Below are positions 16,854 to 24,777 of a stretch of DNA of 64,000 nt, piece after piece. A program made the translations under genes and the position numbers. The DNA is from Mycolicibacterium rutilum (lineage in GTDB: Bacteria; Actinomycetota; Actinomycetes; Mycobacteriales; Mycobacteriaceae). The stretch's first letter is position 1; the number at the start of each line of letters is the position of its first letter. A model generated the notes under the pieces. It did not search any database and was not told the DNA's origin. It worked only from the letters and a program-made list of their open reading frames with translations. Location: assembly GCF_900108565.1 (NCBI RefSeq), contig NZ_LT629971.1, forward strand, positions 3,968,001 through 4,032,000. Reading direction: 5' to 3'.

Positions 16854-17698
16854 TCACCGGGACCGCGTTTGTCGTCGGCGCCGCCGGCAACGCCGCCGGC
16901 AACGTGGTGACGTCACTGGCGGCCCGTGGTGTCCGAGTCCGCGGCTTCATCCGCAGTCCGGAGAAGCGCGAAGAAGTCATGCAACGGGGAGCAGGCGAGG
17001 TCGCCGTGGGCGACCTGAGCAACCCCGCCGACGTGGAAACCGCACTGCGCGGCGTAGATTCGGTCTTCTACATCGCACCCGCCTTCATCGATGACGAAGC
17101 CAACCTCGGCGTAGCGTTCGTTCAACAGGCCCGAGCCGCCGGCGTGCGCCGGTTCGTGTTCTCCTCGGTCATCCACCCCTCGCTGAGTCTGGTGAACCAT
17201 GCGGCCAAAGCGCCCGTCGAAGCCGCGCTGTACGACTCCGGTATGGAGTACGCCGTCTTCCAACCGGCGCTGTTCTTCCAGAACTATGCACCGTCCTGGA
17301 ATCGCATCCGCGACACCGGCGTGCTGGCTGAGCCGTGGGCGAACGAAACCCGGTTCTCGCGAGTGGATTACCGCGACGTCGCCGAGGCCGTCGCACTCGC
17401 GCTCACCGGGGATCGGTTGATCGGCGGAACTTACGAGTTGGCGTCGCACGGTCACCTCGATCGCTACGACGTCGCCGAGCTCATCGGCCGCGTGGTCGGG
17501 CGGCCCGTCCGCCCGCAACGGGTGGATCCCGACGAGCTGGGCGGCATCAGCCCCGCGATGGCGGCGATGTTCCGCCATTACGACCACGCGGGCCTGGTGA
17601 GCACCGACGTCACGCTCACCGCTGTGTTGGGCCGGCCCCCGCGCACGCTCGAGGCGTACTTCCGGGAAATGGCCGAACTGACCGGAGACGCAACATGA
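16850..17698 (+). CDS. NmrA-like NAD(P)-binding protein (atypical SDR)
   Basis: 282 residues. The Rossmann motif is VVGAAGNAAGNV, slightly off the standard GxxGxxG, followed by RGFIRSPEKREEVMQRGAGE and GDLSNPADVETALRGVDSVF, typical of NmrA-like atypical SDRs such as quinone reductase QorB or azoreductase relatives. There is no YxxxK active site. Members sense or reduce with NADPH. ATG 16850 overlaps the TetR stop, and its own stop overlaps the next gene. A redox partner role beside the FAD oxidase is likely but unproven. Confidence 0.85.
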   Translation: MITGTAFVVGAAGNAAGNVVTSLAARGVRVRGFIRSPEKREEVMQRGAGEVAVGDLSNPADVETALRGVDSVFYIAPAFIDDEANLGVAFVQQARAAGVRRFVFSSVIHPSLSLVNHAAKAPVEAALYDSGMEYAVFQPALFFQNYAPSWNRIRDTGVLAEPWANETRFSRVDYRDVAEAVALALTGDRLIGGTYELASHGHLDRYDVAELIGRVVGRPVRPQRVDPDELGGISPAMAAMFRHYDHAGLVSTDVTLTAVLGRPPRTLEAYFREMAELTGDAT

Positions 17699-19080
17699 CC
17701 GACGAAACTCCTGTGGTCGACGTTTTCCGAGCCGAACTGCCGGACGCCGTGCTGACGCCCGGCGACGACGGATACGACGACGCGACCAGCCCCCACAATT
17801 CGAGTTTCGCGCAGACTCCCGGCGTCGTGGTCCGCCCCCGCACGGCTGACGACGTCGCGCGAGCGGTGCAGCTCGCCGCCCAGTACGAAAGGCCCGTTCT
17901 CGTACAAGGTTCCGGACACGGCGCCGCCGAACCCGTTCACGACACCGTCGTGCTGATCGACACATCGCAGTTGAACACTGTCGCGATCGACACCGCAGCG
18001 CACACCGCCACCGTCGGCGCCGGAGTTCCCTGGTCGGCGGTGAACGCAGCCGCCGAGCCGCACGGTCTGCTCGGTCCGAGCGGGACGTCCCCGACAGTGG
18101 CAGTCGCCGGCTACACCTTCGGCGGGGGCGTCGGCTGGTTCGTGCGCAAACACGGAATGGCCGCCGCGATGCTGAGATCGGTCGAATACGTCGACGCAAC
18201 CGGTCGGCTGCGCCGGGCATCCGAGGACGCATCAGAGCCCGTTGATCGCGAGGCGCTGTGGGCCTTTCGCGGAGGAGCGCCCGTCGGTGTCGCCACCTCG
18301 CTGGAGATCGGCCTCATCCGAGTCCCCGAGTTGTGGACGGGCTACCTGTTGTGGCCGGCCGACGCCTTGTCGGCGGTGGCCGCGGCGTGGTCGGAAGCCA
18401 CCGCCGACATCGCCGAGGACGTGACCAGCGATCTGGCGCTCTTGCAACTGCCACCCGAGGGACCGTTTCCCGAACACTTGCGCGGAACTGCCGTGGTCCA
18501 CCTGTCCTACGCATCCCCGGAGGGGCCCGCGCACCTGCAGAGGCTGCGAGCGGCCGTCGTCGGCGCCGCGGAACCGGCGGTCGACACCACGGGACCCGGC
18601 GACGCCTCGGCATTGGCCGCAATCCACCTGGACCCGCCCGTCGCGGTTCCCGCCCGCGGCATTGGCCGCTGGCTCAACAGGCCCAGCGCGGAGACGATCG
18701 TCGAGATGTTCACGGCCGCCCGAGTAGGCACTCCCGGCGGAATGAACATGATTGAGTTGCGCCACACCGACTCTCGTGCGAGCTTCCCGGACGGAATGCA
18801 AACCCGAATGCCCGCACCCTTCCTGCTCCACGCGGTCGCCGCCGCACCTGACGACGACGGCCGCCGGCGCGCCGACACGGCGCTCGGCAAGGTGCTGGCC
18901 GCTGCCCGCGACGCCGATACCGGCCGCTCCGCGCCGTCGTTCTGCGAGGGAACGCTGGGCGCAGACCGTGCGTTCTCGGCGGACGACATGGCACGAGTGC
19001 GCGCGGTCAAGGACTCATTGGATCCCGCTCGGCTCTTCAGGTTTCAGCGCGATCCGGTGCGGACCGCTAACACGTTGTGA
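17695..19080 (+). CDS. FAD-linked (BBE-type) oxidoreductase
   Basis: 461 residues from ATG 17695, overlapping the previous stop. The FAD_binding_4 domain starts GVVVRPRTADDVARAVQLA. H75 in QGSGHGAA is in the place of the histidine that binds FAD covalently in berberine-bridge enzymes, and AGYTFGGGVGWFVRKHG follows. The C-terminal BBE motif is VRAVKDSLDPARLFRFQ. Family members oxidise alcohols, sugars or alkaloids with oxygen or another acceptor. The gene is third in the TetR/NmrA operon. No signal peptide, so cytoplasmic. Confidence 0.88.
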   Translation: MTDETPVVDVFRAELPDAVLTPGDDGYDDATSPHNSSFAQTPGVVVRPRTADDVARAVQLAAQYERPVLVQGSGHGAAEPVHDTVVLIDTSQLNTVAIDTAAHTATVGAGVPWSAVNAAAEPHGLLGPSGTSPTVAVAGYTFGGGVGWFVRKHGMAAAMLRSVEYVDATGRLRRASEDASEPVDREALWAFRGGAPVGVATSLEIGLIRVPELWTGYLLWPADALSAVAAAWSEATADIAEDVTSDLALLQLPPEGPFPEHLRGTAVVHLSYASPEGPAHLQRLRAAVVGAAEPAVDTTGPGDASALAAIHLDPPVAVPARGIGRWLNRPSAETIVEMFTAARVGTPGGMNMIELRHTDSRASFPDGMQTRMPAPFLLHAVAAAPDDDGRRRADTALGKVLAAARDADTGRSAPSFCEGTLGADRAFSADDMARVRAVKDSLDPARLFRFQRDPVRTANTL

Positions 19081-19091
19081 CCGTTGCGGCC

Positions 19092-20165
19092 TCAGAGGAG
19101 ACTCAGCATCGCCGCGCCAGCCAGACCCGCGACCATCACCATGACCGCGGTGCCCCATGTGGTCTTCCATCCGAAGCTCCGCGCGACCATGACCATTCCG
19201 GGCAAGCTGACCGCGGGCAGGGTGATCAACAGCGCGCCCAGCACACCCGACGAGACGCCGAGCAACGCCAGGCCCTGCAGGATCGGGATCTCCCCGGCCG
19301 TCGGGATCACCATCAGCGTGCCGACGACCGCCGCCACCACGACCAGCAGCAGGCTTCGATGCGCGGGATCGATCAGCACCAGTAGCCACCCTCGCGCAGC
19401 GCCGATCACCAAGACCATCACGAGATACTCCGGAACCAGCACCACGCACAGCCGCAACAGCGCCTTGCCGAAACGAAGCGCTGCGGATCCCGGGTCGCGC
19501 TGATCGGTGAGCGGCACCGGGACGGACGGCGCCGCGTCCTCGCAGTCCCTTGCGATCCGAGCCACCAGCGCCGCTCCCCCGACGACGACAATGACGCCGA
19601 TGACCGCCCTCGTCACGGTCCACTGCCAAGGAGCGACGAGGGCGAGGAACACCAGCACCGCCGGGTTGAGCAGCGGGTTGCCCAGCCAATAGGCCACGGC
19701 TGCAGCATGATTGACGCCTGAGTTGCGCAGTGTCGCCGCGACCGGAGCCGAACAGCACGTGCACATCATCGACGGCATGCTCGCCGCTCCCCCGGTCGCT
19801 GCGCTGCCGACCAGAGTGTCGCGGTTCATCAGCTTCGGCAAAAGACTCCGCGGGACGAAGGCCTGAACGCAGGCGCTGAGCAGGAGCGCCACCAGCAGCG
19901 CAGGCCAGATGACGCCGACATAGGAGTCGAAGAACGTCGTCGCCGCGTGCCAACTCGGTGCGTCGCCGGCGCGGACACCGCCGACCGCCAGAATGTCCGA
20001 GCCCGGCCAGTGCTGGGTGCGCGCCGCGTCGAACGCCTTGTGCAGATATGGGACCCATTTCGCCCAGGTGAGTCCGGCGACGCCGACCGCGACAGTGACA
20101 AGAACCCCCGCCGCCGTCGCCCACCGCGAATCGGGCGGGGTGATGCTGTCTCGCGAAGTCACCAT
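19092..20165 (-). CDS. Permease of the UPF0718/YraQ (DUF318) type
   Basis: 357 residues with about eight to ten membrane helices. The landmark is SMPSMMCTCCSAPVAATLRN, a cysteine cluster inside the membrane typical of UPF0718 permeases, plus YWLGNPLLNPAVLVF. Related proteins such as ArsP export organoarsenicals, while others have unknown cargo; the CTCC cluster suggests thiophilic metal(loid) or redox chemistry. It is the last minus-strand gene after an SRPBCC and a crotonase gene and converges with the FAD oxidase (11 bp gap). Confidence 0.85.
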   Translation of the reverse strand: MVTSRDSITPPDSRWATAAGVLVTVAVGVAGLTWAKWVPYLHKAFDAARTQHWPGSDILAVGGVRAGDAPSWHAATTFFDSYVGVIWPALLVALLLSACVQAFVPRSLLPKLMNRDTLVGSAATGGAASMPSMMCTCCSAPVAATLRNSGVNHAAAVAYWLGNPLLNPAVLVFLALVAPWQWTVTRAVIGVIVVVGGAALVARIARDCEDAAPSVPVPLTDQRDPGSAALRFGKALLRLCVVLVPEYLVMVLVIGAARGWLLVLIDPAHRSLLLVVVAAVVGTLMVIPTAGEIPILQGLALLGVSSGVLGALLITLPAVSLPGMVMVARSFGWKTTWGTAVMVMVAGLAGAAMLSLL

Positions 20166-20239
20166 GCCGACGGGGATTGACCGTTGTTCCGCTTTTCGAA
20201 CCTCATCGACTGGCTAGGGTAGCGGTCCTGTCTCAAGCG

Positions 20240-20728
20240 TCACGAACTGATCGTGTGGCGCTCCGCGAGTTCGGCGAGGTGCCCGAGCGAGTTGTCCAAG
20301 TGCGCAGGATCGAACGGCGGAAACGAGATCTCGGCGCGTACCGCCGGCGGCACCGCCGACCAGTCATAGGTCAGCGTGACTTTCGTCGTGTTGCGGTCGA
20401 CCGGTTCGAGGTCATAGCGCCAGAACCATCCGCCGAACTGCAGGTCGGCGTCGTCACCGCCCTGGCCGGGCAGCCACGCGATCGCGCGCGGCGGCTCGAA
20501 GACCTCGACCCGGTTGGCGACCTCATAGTGCATACCCCCGAAATTGCTGTGATACATCGCCATTCGGAAGATCTGTCCCACCCCGGTCAACCGCCTCCCG
20601 TCCAGCGGCTCCCGCACCCACCCGGTGCCGTCGATCGCCTGATGGGTGGCCGGGTCGGCCAGCACGTCGAACACGTCCTCGGCCGGCGCAGCGATCGTGC
20701 ACGCGGCGCTCATGGTTTCGTCAGTCAT
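20240..20728 (-). CDS. SRPBCC (polyketide cyclase/START-like) family protein
   Basis: 162 residues from ATG 20728. The helix-grip fold is shown by ACTIAAPAEDVFDVLADPAT at the N-terminus, the central strands VEVFEPPRAIAWLPG and TKVTLTYDWSAVP, and the long C-terminal helix LDNSLGHLAELAER. Such proteins bind hydrophobic ligands in a cavity; most mycobacterial members have no known substrate. It lies 55 bp after the crotonase gene and 74 bp before the permease on the same strand. Confidence 0.85.
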   Translation of the reverse strand: MTDETMSAACTIAAPAEDVFDVLADPATHQAIDGTGWVREPLDGRRLTGVGQIFRMAMYHSNFGGMHYEVANRVEVFEPPRAIAWLPGQGGDDADLQFGGWFWRYDLEPVDRNTTKVTLTYDWSAVPPAVRAEISFPPFDPAHLDNSLGHLAELAERHTISS

Positions 20729-20783
20729 GCTTGTACCGACCGACTCCGCCGCCCAAACTCATCGAGACGGCGGCGCGAAGACG

Positions 20784-21611
20784 TCATTCCGCGGCCAGAG
20801 GACGGCCCAGGTGGTAGCCCAGACGCATCTCGTAGTCGCCGGGCTGATTGCGACCGGCCGCCATCGCGGCGGCGATCCGGCGCTGGGATCCCGGCCACTC
20901 GAACGAGCTCAGATAGATCTGCAGGGAGGACAGCATGTCGTCCGCCGACGGCAGCGTGTGCCGGTTGATCTGCTGCTTGACTGCGGCGATCGACTCCTTG
21001 TCGTAGGACGCGATCCGGCGCGCCAGCGTATCCACCACCGCGTCGAGTTCATCGTCGGCGACGGTCCGGTTCACCCATCCATACCGTTCGGCCAATTGAG
21101 CGGAGTAGTCGTCACTGGACAGCGCGACTTCCAATGCACGCGCCCGGCCCAGTAGGAGCGGAAGGTGTTCGAGTCCTCCCCCGCCGGGCAGGTTCCCGCT
21201 GCCGGTCTCCGGTTGACCGAAAAGCGCGTGCTCACTGGCGAATCGCATGTCCATCGCCTGGGTGAACTCGTTACCGATACCGCGCACACGTCCGCGGATC
21301 TTGGCGATGGACGCCACCGGCAGACGTGACAAGCGGGTGCTGGTGTCAATCGTCAACGGGTAACCGGTGATTCCCGATTGCTTCGGGGTCTCGGCGACGC
21401 GAGACGTGTCGTAGTGGTTGAGGAAGTAGTCCGGATTGGCGGACTCGAACACCACCACCCGTAGCTCAGCGGCCGCGGCCATCCGATCGATCAGCTGGGG
21501 CAGCTCGACGAGCATCTCCGGGGTCACCATGTTGATCGGCGGGCTGTCGAAGGTCACCCGCCAGAGCCGCTCGCTGTCCTCGTCGACCCAAAAGTGTGTC
21601 CAGCGCATCAT
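20784..21611 (-). CDS. Enoyl-CoA hydratase/isomerase family protein
   Basis: 275 residues from ATG 21611 (the next codon is also ATG); the frame runs further upstream without homology. Crotonase features are WRVTFDSPPINMVTPEMLVE at the N-terminus, the oxyanion region SIAKIRGRVRGIGNEFTQAM and the FGQPETGSGNLPGGGGLEHL segment. Crotonases bind acyl-CoA and catalyse hydration, isomerisation or hydrolysis; the exact reaction depends on two acidic residues. The second of these is near ETGSGN. The C-terminal helix is present. Divergent from the metallo-hydrolase at 21760. Confidence 0.85.
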   Translation of the reverse strand: MMRWTHFWVDEDSERLWRVTFDSPPINMVTPEMLVELPQLIDRMAAAAELRVVVFESANPDYFLNHYDTSRVAETPKQSGITGYPLTIDTSTRLSRLPVASIAKIRGRVRGIGNEFTQAMDMRFASEHALFGQPETGSGNLPGGGGLEHLPLLLGRARALEVALSSDDYSAQLAERYGWVNRTVADDELDAVVDTLARRIASYDKESIAAVKQQINRHTLPSADDMLSSLQIYLSSFEWPGSQRRIAAAMAAGRNQPGDYEMRLGYHLGRPLAAE

Positions 21612-21759
21612 GTGCGAACCCGCTTCCTCGAGGAACCCAGCGTCAACGTACGCGCACCTCGGTCGCCGGACGGGATAAATCGCGCCAAGGCGCGGCGTTC
21701 CACGGCACAGACAGGTCATCCCCCTGTCTCCGGGTACGGCGTTCACAAGGAGTAAAGGC

Positions 21760-22674
21760 ATGAGCTTGGACAGCATTCCCCGCCTGGGCACGGCGGGAGT
21801 CGACGAGTTGGTCCCCTCGCGCTACGCGGTGCAGGTCGGCGACATCGACGTACTGGTCATCAGCGACGGCGTGCTGCCGATCACCGCCAAAACCATGGCA
21901 ACCAACGCCGACCCGACGGAGTTCGGTCACTGGCTCGACGACCGCTTCCTGCCCAAGGACGTGTTGGACTGGCCGCTGAACGTGGTGGTGGTGCGCAGCG
22001 GCGACCGGACCATCCTCGTCGACGCCGGCCTGGGCCTGGAGTTTCCGGACTTCCCGCGGGCGGGAAACACCGTGCATCGACTCGAGGCCGCGGGCATCGA
22101 TCCCGGCGCCGTGACCGACGTCGTGCTCACCCATCTGCACATGGACCATGTCGGCGGACTGCTCAGCGAGGGTTTGAAGGAGCGGCTGCGTCCGGATCTG
22201 CGCGTGCACGTGGCGACCGCGGAGGCCGAGTTCTGGCATGCCCCCGACTTCTCGCACACCGACATGCCGGGACCGGTGCCGGATGCGCTGCGCTCCATCG
22301 CGTCCCGGTTCCTTGCCGAATACCACGGCCAGTTGCGGACATTCGAGACGGAGTACGAACTGGCGCCCGGGGTTCTCATCAGCCGCACCGGCGGTCACAC
22401 GCCCGGGCACAGCATCGTGCGGTTGGCGTCGCGCGGGGATGCGCTGACTTTCGCCGGCGACGCGGTGTTCGCCCCCGGGTTCGACAACCCCGAGTGGCAC
22501 AACGGTTTTGAACACGAACCTGAGGAATCCGCCCGAGTGCGGATCGCGCTGCTCAGGGAGCTCGCGGCGACGGGCGAGGCACTGGTCGCCACCCATCTGC
22601 CGTTCCCGTCGGTGTGCCGGGTGGCCATCGCGGGTGACGCGTTCCGGTGCGTGCCCACCGCCTGGGACTACTGA
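21760..22674 (+). CDS. MBL-fold metallo-hydrolase
   Basis: 304 residues from ATG 21760 with AAGGAG upstream (CACAAGGAGTAAAGGC). Zinc ligands H125, H127, D129 and H130 (THLHMDHVGG), a further His in GGHTPGHS and Asp in FAGDAVF make a full binuclear site. The layout resembles the AHL-lactonase/methyl-parathion-hydrolase branch. Cytoplasmic, as no signal peptide is seen. It is transcribed away from the crotonase gene, and the 148-bp spacer should hold both promoters. Confidence 0.88.
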   Translation: MSLDSIPRLGTAGVDELVPSRYAVQVGDIDVLVISDGVLPITAKTMATNADPTEFGHWLDDRFLPKDVLDWPLNVVVVRSGDRTILVDAGLGLEFPDFPRAGNTVHRLEAAGIDPGAVTDVVLTHLHMDHVGGLLSEGLKERLRPDLRVHVATAEAEFWHAPDFSHTDMPGPVPDALRSIASRFLAEYHGQLRTFETEYELAPGVLISRTGGHTPGHSIVRLASRGDALTFAGDAVFAPGFDNPEWHNGFEHEPEESARVRIALLRELAATGEALVATHLPFPSVCRVAIAGDAFRCVPTAWDY

Positions 22675-22736
22675 CTTCGCTGGCGCAACCCGCCACCCGG
22701 GAAGGTCGTCGACGGCCGCCAGGTACCGTTGCGGCC

Positions 22737-23381
22737 GTGATCTTCTCCCGCGCAACTTACCCCGCCGCCCTGCTCGCGTGCGCCGCCTCGCTGGCCCTGG
22801 CGCTCACCGCCTGCGGTTCGGAATCCGAGACCGCCGCGACCAGCACCTCGACCACGACGACCGTGGACCCCGCCGACGTGTTCCTGCCTTCCCCCGAGCA
22901 GCAGATGCCCGACCCCGACAGCGGATGCCCGTCGTCGACGCCGGCGAGCACGGACGCGCCGGAGTGGACGCTGCCCGGGGCCACCGGCACCATCGCGGTC
23001 ACCGGGGCGACCGACACCGCGGCCCCGCGTATCGACGTGCAGACCCCGTTCAGCGTGACCGAGACCCAGGTGAAGACGCTGAAGGAAGGCGACGGCCCCG
23101 TGGTCGCCGACACCGCGACGGTGTTCGTCTGCTACATGGGCGTCAACGGACGCGACGGATCGGTGTTCGACAGCAGCTACGAGCGCGGCATGCCCGTCGA
23201 CTTCCCGCTCGACGGCGTCGTGCCGGGCTTCCAGAAGGCCATCGCGGGCCAGAAGGTCGGCTCGACGGTGGCGGTTGCGATGGTCCCGGCCGACGGCTAC
23301 CCCGAGGGACAGCCCGCCGCGGGCATCCAACCCGGCGACACGCTGATCTTCGCGATCAAGATCCTCGAAGCGTCACGCTGA
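22737..23381 (+). CDS. FKBP-type peptidyl-prolyl isomerase lipoprotein
   Basis: 214 residues from GTG 22737. A signal peptide ends in the lipobox LALALTAC-GSE, so the protein is anchored outside the membrane. After a Thr/Ser-rich linker the FKBP domain runs from about residue 105: VKTLKEGDGPVVADTATVFV, GSVFDSSYERGMPVDFPLDG, VVPGFQKAIAGQKVGSTVAV and PAAGIQPGDTLIFAIKILE. It should help fold exported proteins by proline isomerisation. Convergent with the proline-rich secreted protein (13 bp gap). Confidence 0.9.
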   Translation: MIFSRATYPAALLACAASLALALTACGSESETAATSTSTTTTVDPADVFLPSPEQQMPDPDSGCPSSTPASTDAPEWTLPGATGTIAVTGATDTAAPRIDVQTPFSVTETQVKTLKEGDGPVVADTATVFVCYMGVNGRDGSVFDSSYERGMPVDFPLDGVVPGFQKAIAGQKVGSTVAVAMVPADGYPEGQPAAGIQPGDTLIFAIKILEASR

Positions 23382-23394
23382 GCCGCCGCGGCGG

Positions 23395-23676
23395 TTAGCC
23401 GCCGCCGGTGACCGGGTTCGAGGTCAGCGGGATGAAACCGCCGTTGACCCACACGCCCCACCGGCCGCCCCATCCCGAGTGCCACACGACGGGCTGCCCG
23501 ATCCAGACCTCGGCCGGCTTCGGCGGCGCCCACGCGGGGACCGGTTCGCCCAGTGCCGGCGGCGGAGGCGGCGGTGGTGGGTCGGCCAGCGCCGGCGCGG
23601 CGCCGAATCCGAGCAGCGCCGCACTGAGTCCGCCTGCGACCGCGACGGCCGGCACGAAGGTCTTGATCGTGATCAT
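23395..23676 (-). CDS. Small secreted proline- and tryptophan-rich protein
   Basis: 93 residues from ATG 23676 with GGAG upstream. The signal peptide (MITIKTFVPAVAVAGGLSAA, cleavage after ALA) is followed by an eight-proline run and then VWIGQPVVWHSGWGGRWGVW and NPVTGGG. No cysteines. Function unknown; similar exported Pro/Trp-rich proteins are common in mycobacteria. The intergenic region upstream (23677-23806) is shared with the divergent toxin-antitoxin pair. Confidence 0.75.
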   Translation of the reverse strand: MITIKTFVPAVAVAGGLSAALLGFGAAPALADPPPPPPPPALGEPVPAWAPPKPAEVWIGQPVVWHSGWGGRWGVWVNGGFIPLTSNPVTGGG

Positions 23677-23757
23677 GGGCGCACTCCTGCGGTGGGACCG
23701 GTTGGGATACTTAGAAAATATAACCACCCGCCCGCGCCCCAAACGAGGCTGCGGTAC

Positions 23758-23791
23758 GTAGCAGTCTGCTACGCTTGTTACAGACTGCTAC
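23758..23791. promoter_or_regulatory. Double palindrome before the ParD-like/zeta-like pair
   Basis: GTAGCAGTCTGCTAC (23758-23772) is a perfect 7-bp inverted repeat around one base, and GTTACAGACTGCTAC (23777-23791) is a near copy 19 bp on. The outer halves also pair over 11 bp (23758-23768 with 23781-23791). The site ends 15 bp before the antitoxin ATG, so it overlaps the promoter or leader. Autorepression by the antitoxin or toxin-antitoxin complex is the simplest reading. Confidence 0.65.
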
Positions 23792-23806
23792 AGCAAGGGG
23801 TTGGCC

Positions 23807-24190
23807 ATGCCGGAAGATCGCGTGACGCGGTTCGCCGCAGACCTGATCGACAGCGCCGCCGCCGAGGGCGCGCGCCAGAGTCGTTCGGCCAAGCAGCAAC
23901 TCGACCACTGGGCCCGCGTCGGCCGCGCCGTGTCGAGCCAGCACAGCGCCGCGCGGCGCAAGGTCGAGGCCGCGCTGGCCGGCGACCTCCCGCTGCGCGA
24001 GCTGACCTCCGAAGAAGGTGTGGTCTTCAACGCCGAGATCGCCGCGGCCATCGAGGAGAACCTGGCCCGCACCGACTACGGCGCGACGCTGGCCGCCCGT
24101 GGCGTCACCACCGTCGCCATCGATGACAACGGCGACATCGTCCAGTACCGCCCCGACGGCAGCATCGCGGTGCTGACCGACTCCCGGTAA
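23807..24190 (+). CDS. ParD-like antitoxin, zeta-toxin partner
   Basis: 127 residues from ATG 23807 with AAGGGG at 23795-23800. The N-terminal half (DRVTRFAADLIDSAAAEGAR, then SRSAKQQLDHWARVGRAV) matches ParD-like ribbon-helix-helix antitoxins. The C-terminal half (GVVFNAEIAAAIEENLARTD and GDIVQYRPDGSIAVL) would contact the toxin. Its TAA directly touches the GTG of the toxin gene, so the two are co-translated. A double palindrome just upstream is a likely operator. Confidence 0.8.
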   Translation: MPEDRVTRFAADLIDSAAAEGARQSRSAKQQLDHWARVGRAVSSQHSAARRKVEAALAGDLPLRELTSEEGVVFNAEIAAAIEENLARTDYGATLAARGVTTVAIDDNGDIVQYRPDGSIAVLTDSR

Positions 24191-24772
24191 GTGCGGCGGC
24201 TCGACCTGGTTGTCGGCCCCAACGGCGCGGGCAAGTCGACATTCATCGAGCTCACTTTGGCGCCGCTGCTGGAGGGCAGCTTCTTCGTCAACGCCGACGA
24301 GATCGCCAAACGCCGCTGGCCGGACGATCCCGCCGCGCACGCCTACGAAGCCGCCCGCATCGCAGCCGGGACCAGGGCCGAGCTGATCGAGCGCGGCGAG
24401 TCGATCATCGCCGAGACCGTCTTCTCCCACCCGTCCAAACTCGATCTGGTCGACACCGCCCAGGCCGCCGGCTACACGGTGATTCTCCACGCGCTGCTCA
24501 TCCCCGAAGAGCTCGCGGTGCTGAGGGTGCGGCACCGCGTCGCGGCCGGCGGTCACGACGTGCCCGAGCGCAAGATCCGGGAACGGTACCGGCGCCTGTG
24601 GAACCTGGTCGCCGCCGCCGCGCTGGACGCGGACACGGCGACTTTCTACGACAACAGCGCCAGCAAGGGCCCGCGGATCGTCGCGCAACTCGCCGGCGGA
24701 TTCGTCGTCGGGGCACCGTCCTGGCCGTCGTGGGCGCCACCGGAACTGACCACCCGCTGGCCCGCCGGTTGA
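24191..24772 (+). CDS. Zeta-toxin-like P-loop kinase
   Basis: 193 residues from GTG 24191. Walker A GPNGAGKST at residues 9-17, then FFVNADEIAKRRWP and GESIIAETVFSHPSKLDLVD with the acidic and basic residues used by zeta toxins and polynucleotide-type kinases, and RHRVAAGGHDVPERKIRERY. Zeta toxins phosphorylate UDP-N-acetylglucosamine and block wall synthesis. This short chromosomal form may do so or act on another nucleotide sugar. Paired with the upstream ParD-like antitoxin. Convergent with the ThrE gene (5 bp gap). Confidence 0.8.
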   Translation: MRRLDLVVGPNGAGKSTFIELTLAPLLEGSFFVNADEIAKRRWPDDPAAHAYEAARIAAGTRAELIERGESIIAETVFSHPSKLDLVDTAQAAGYTVILHALLIPEELAVLRVRHRVAAGGHDVPERKIRERYRRLWNLVAAAALDADTATFYDNSASKGPRIVAQLAGGFVVGAPSWPSWAPPELTTRWPAG

Positions 24773-24777
24773 CACGC

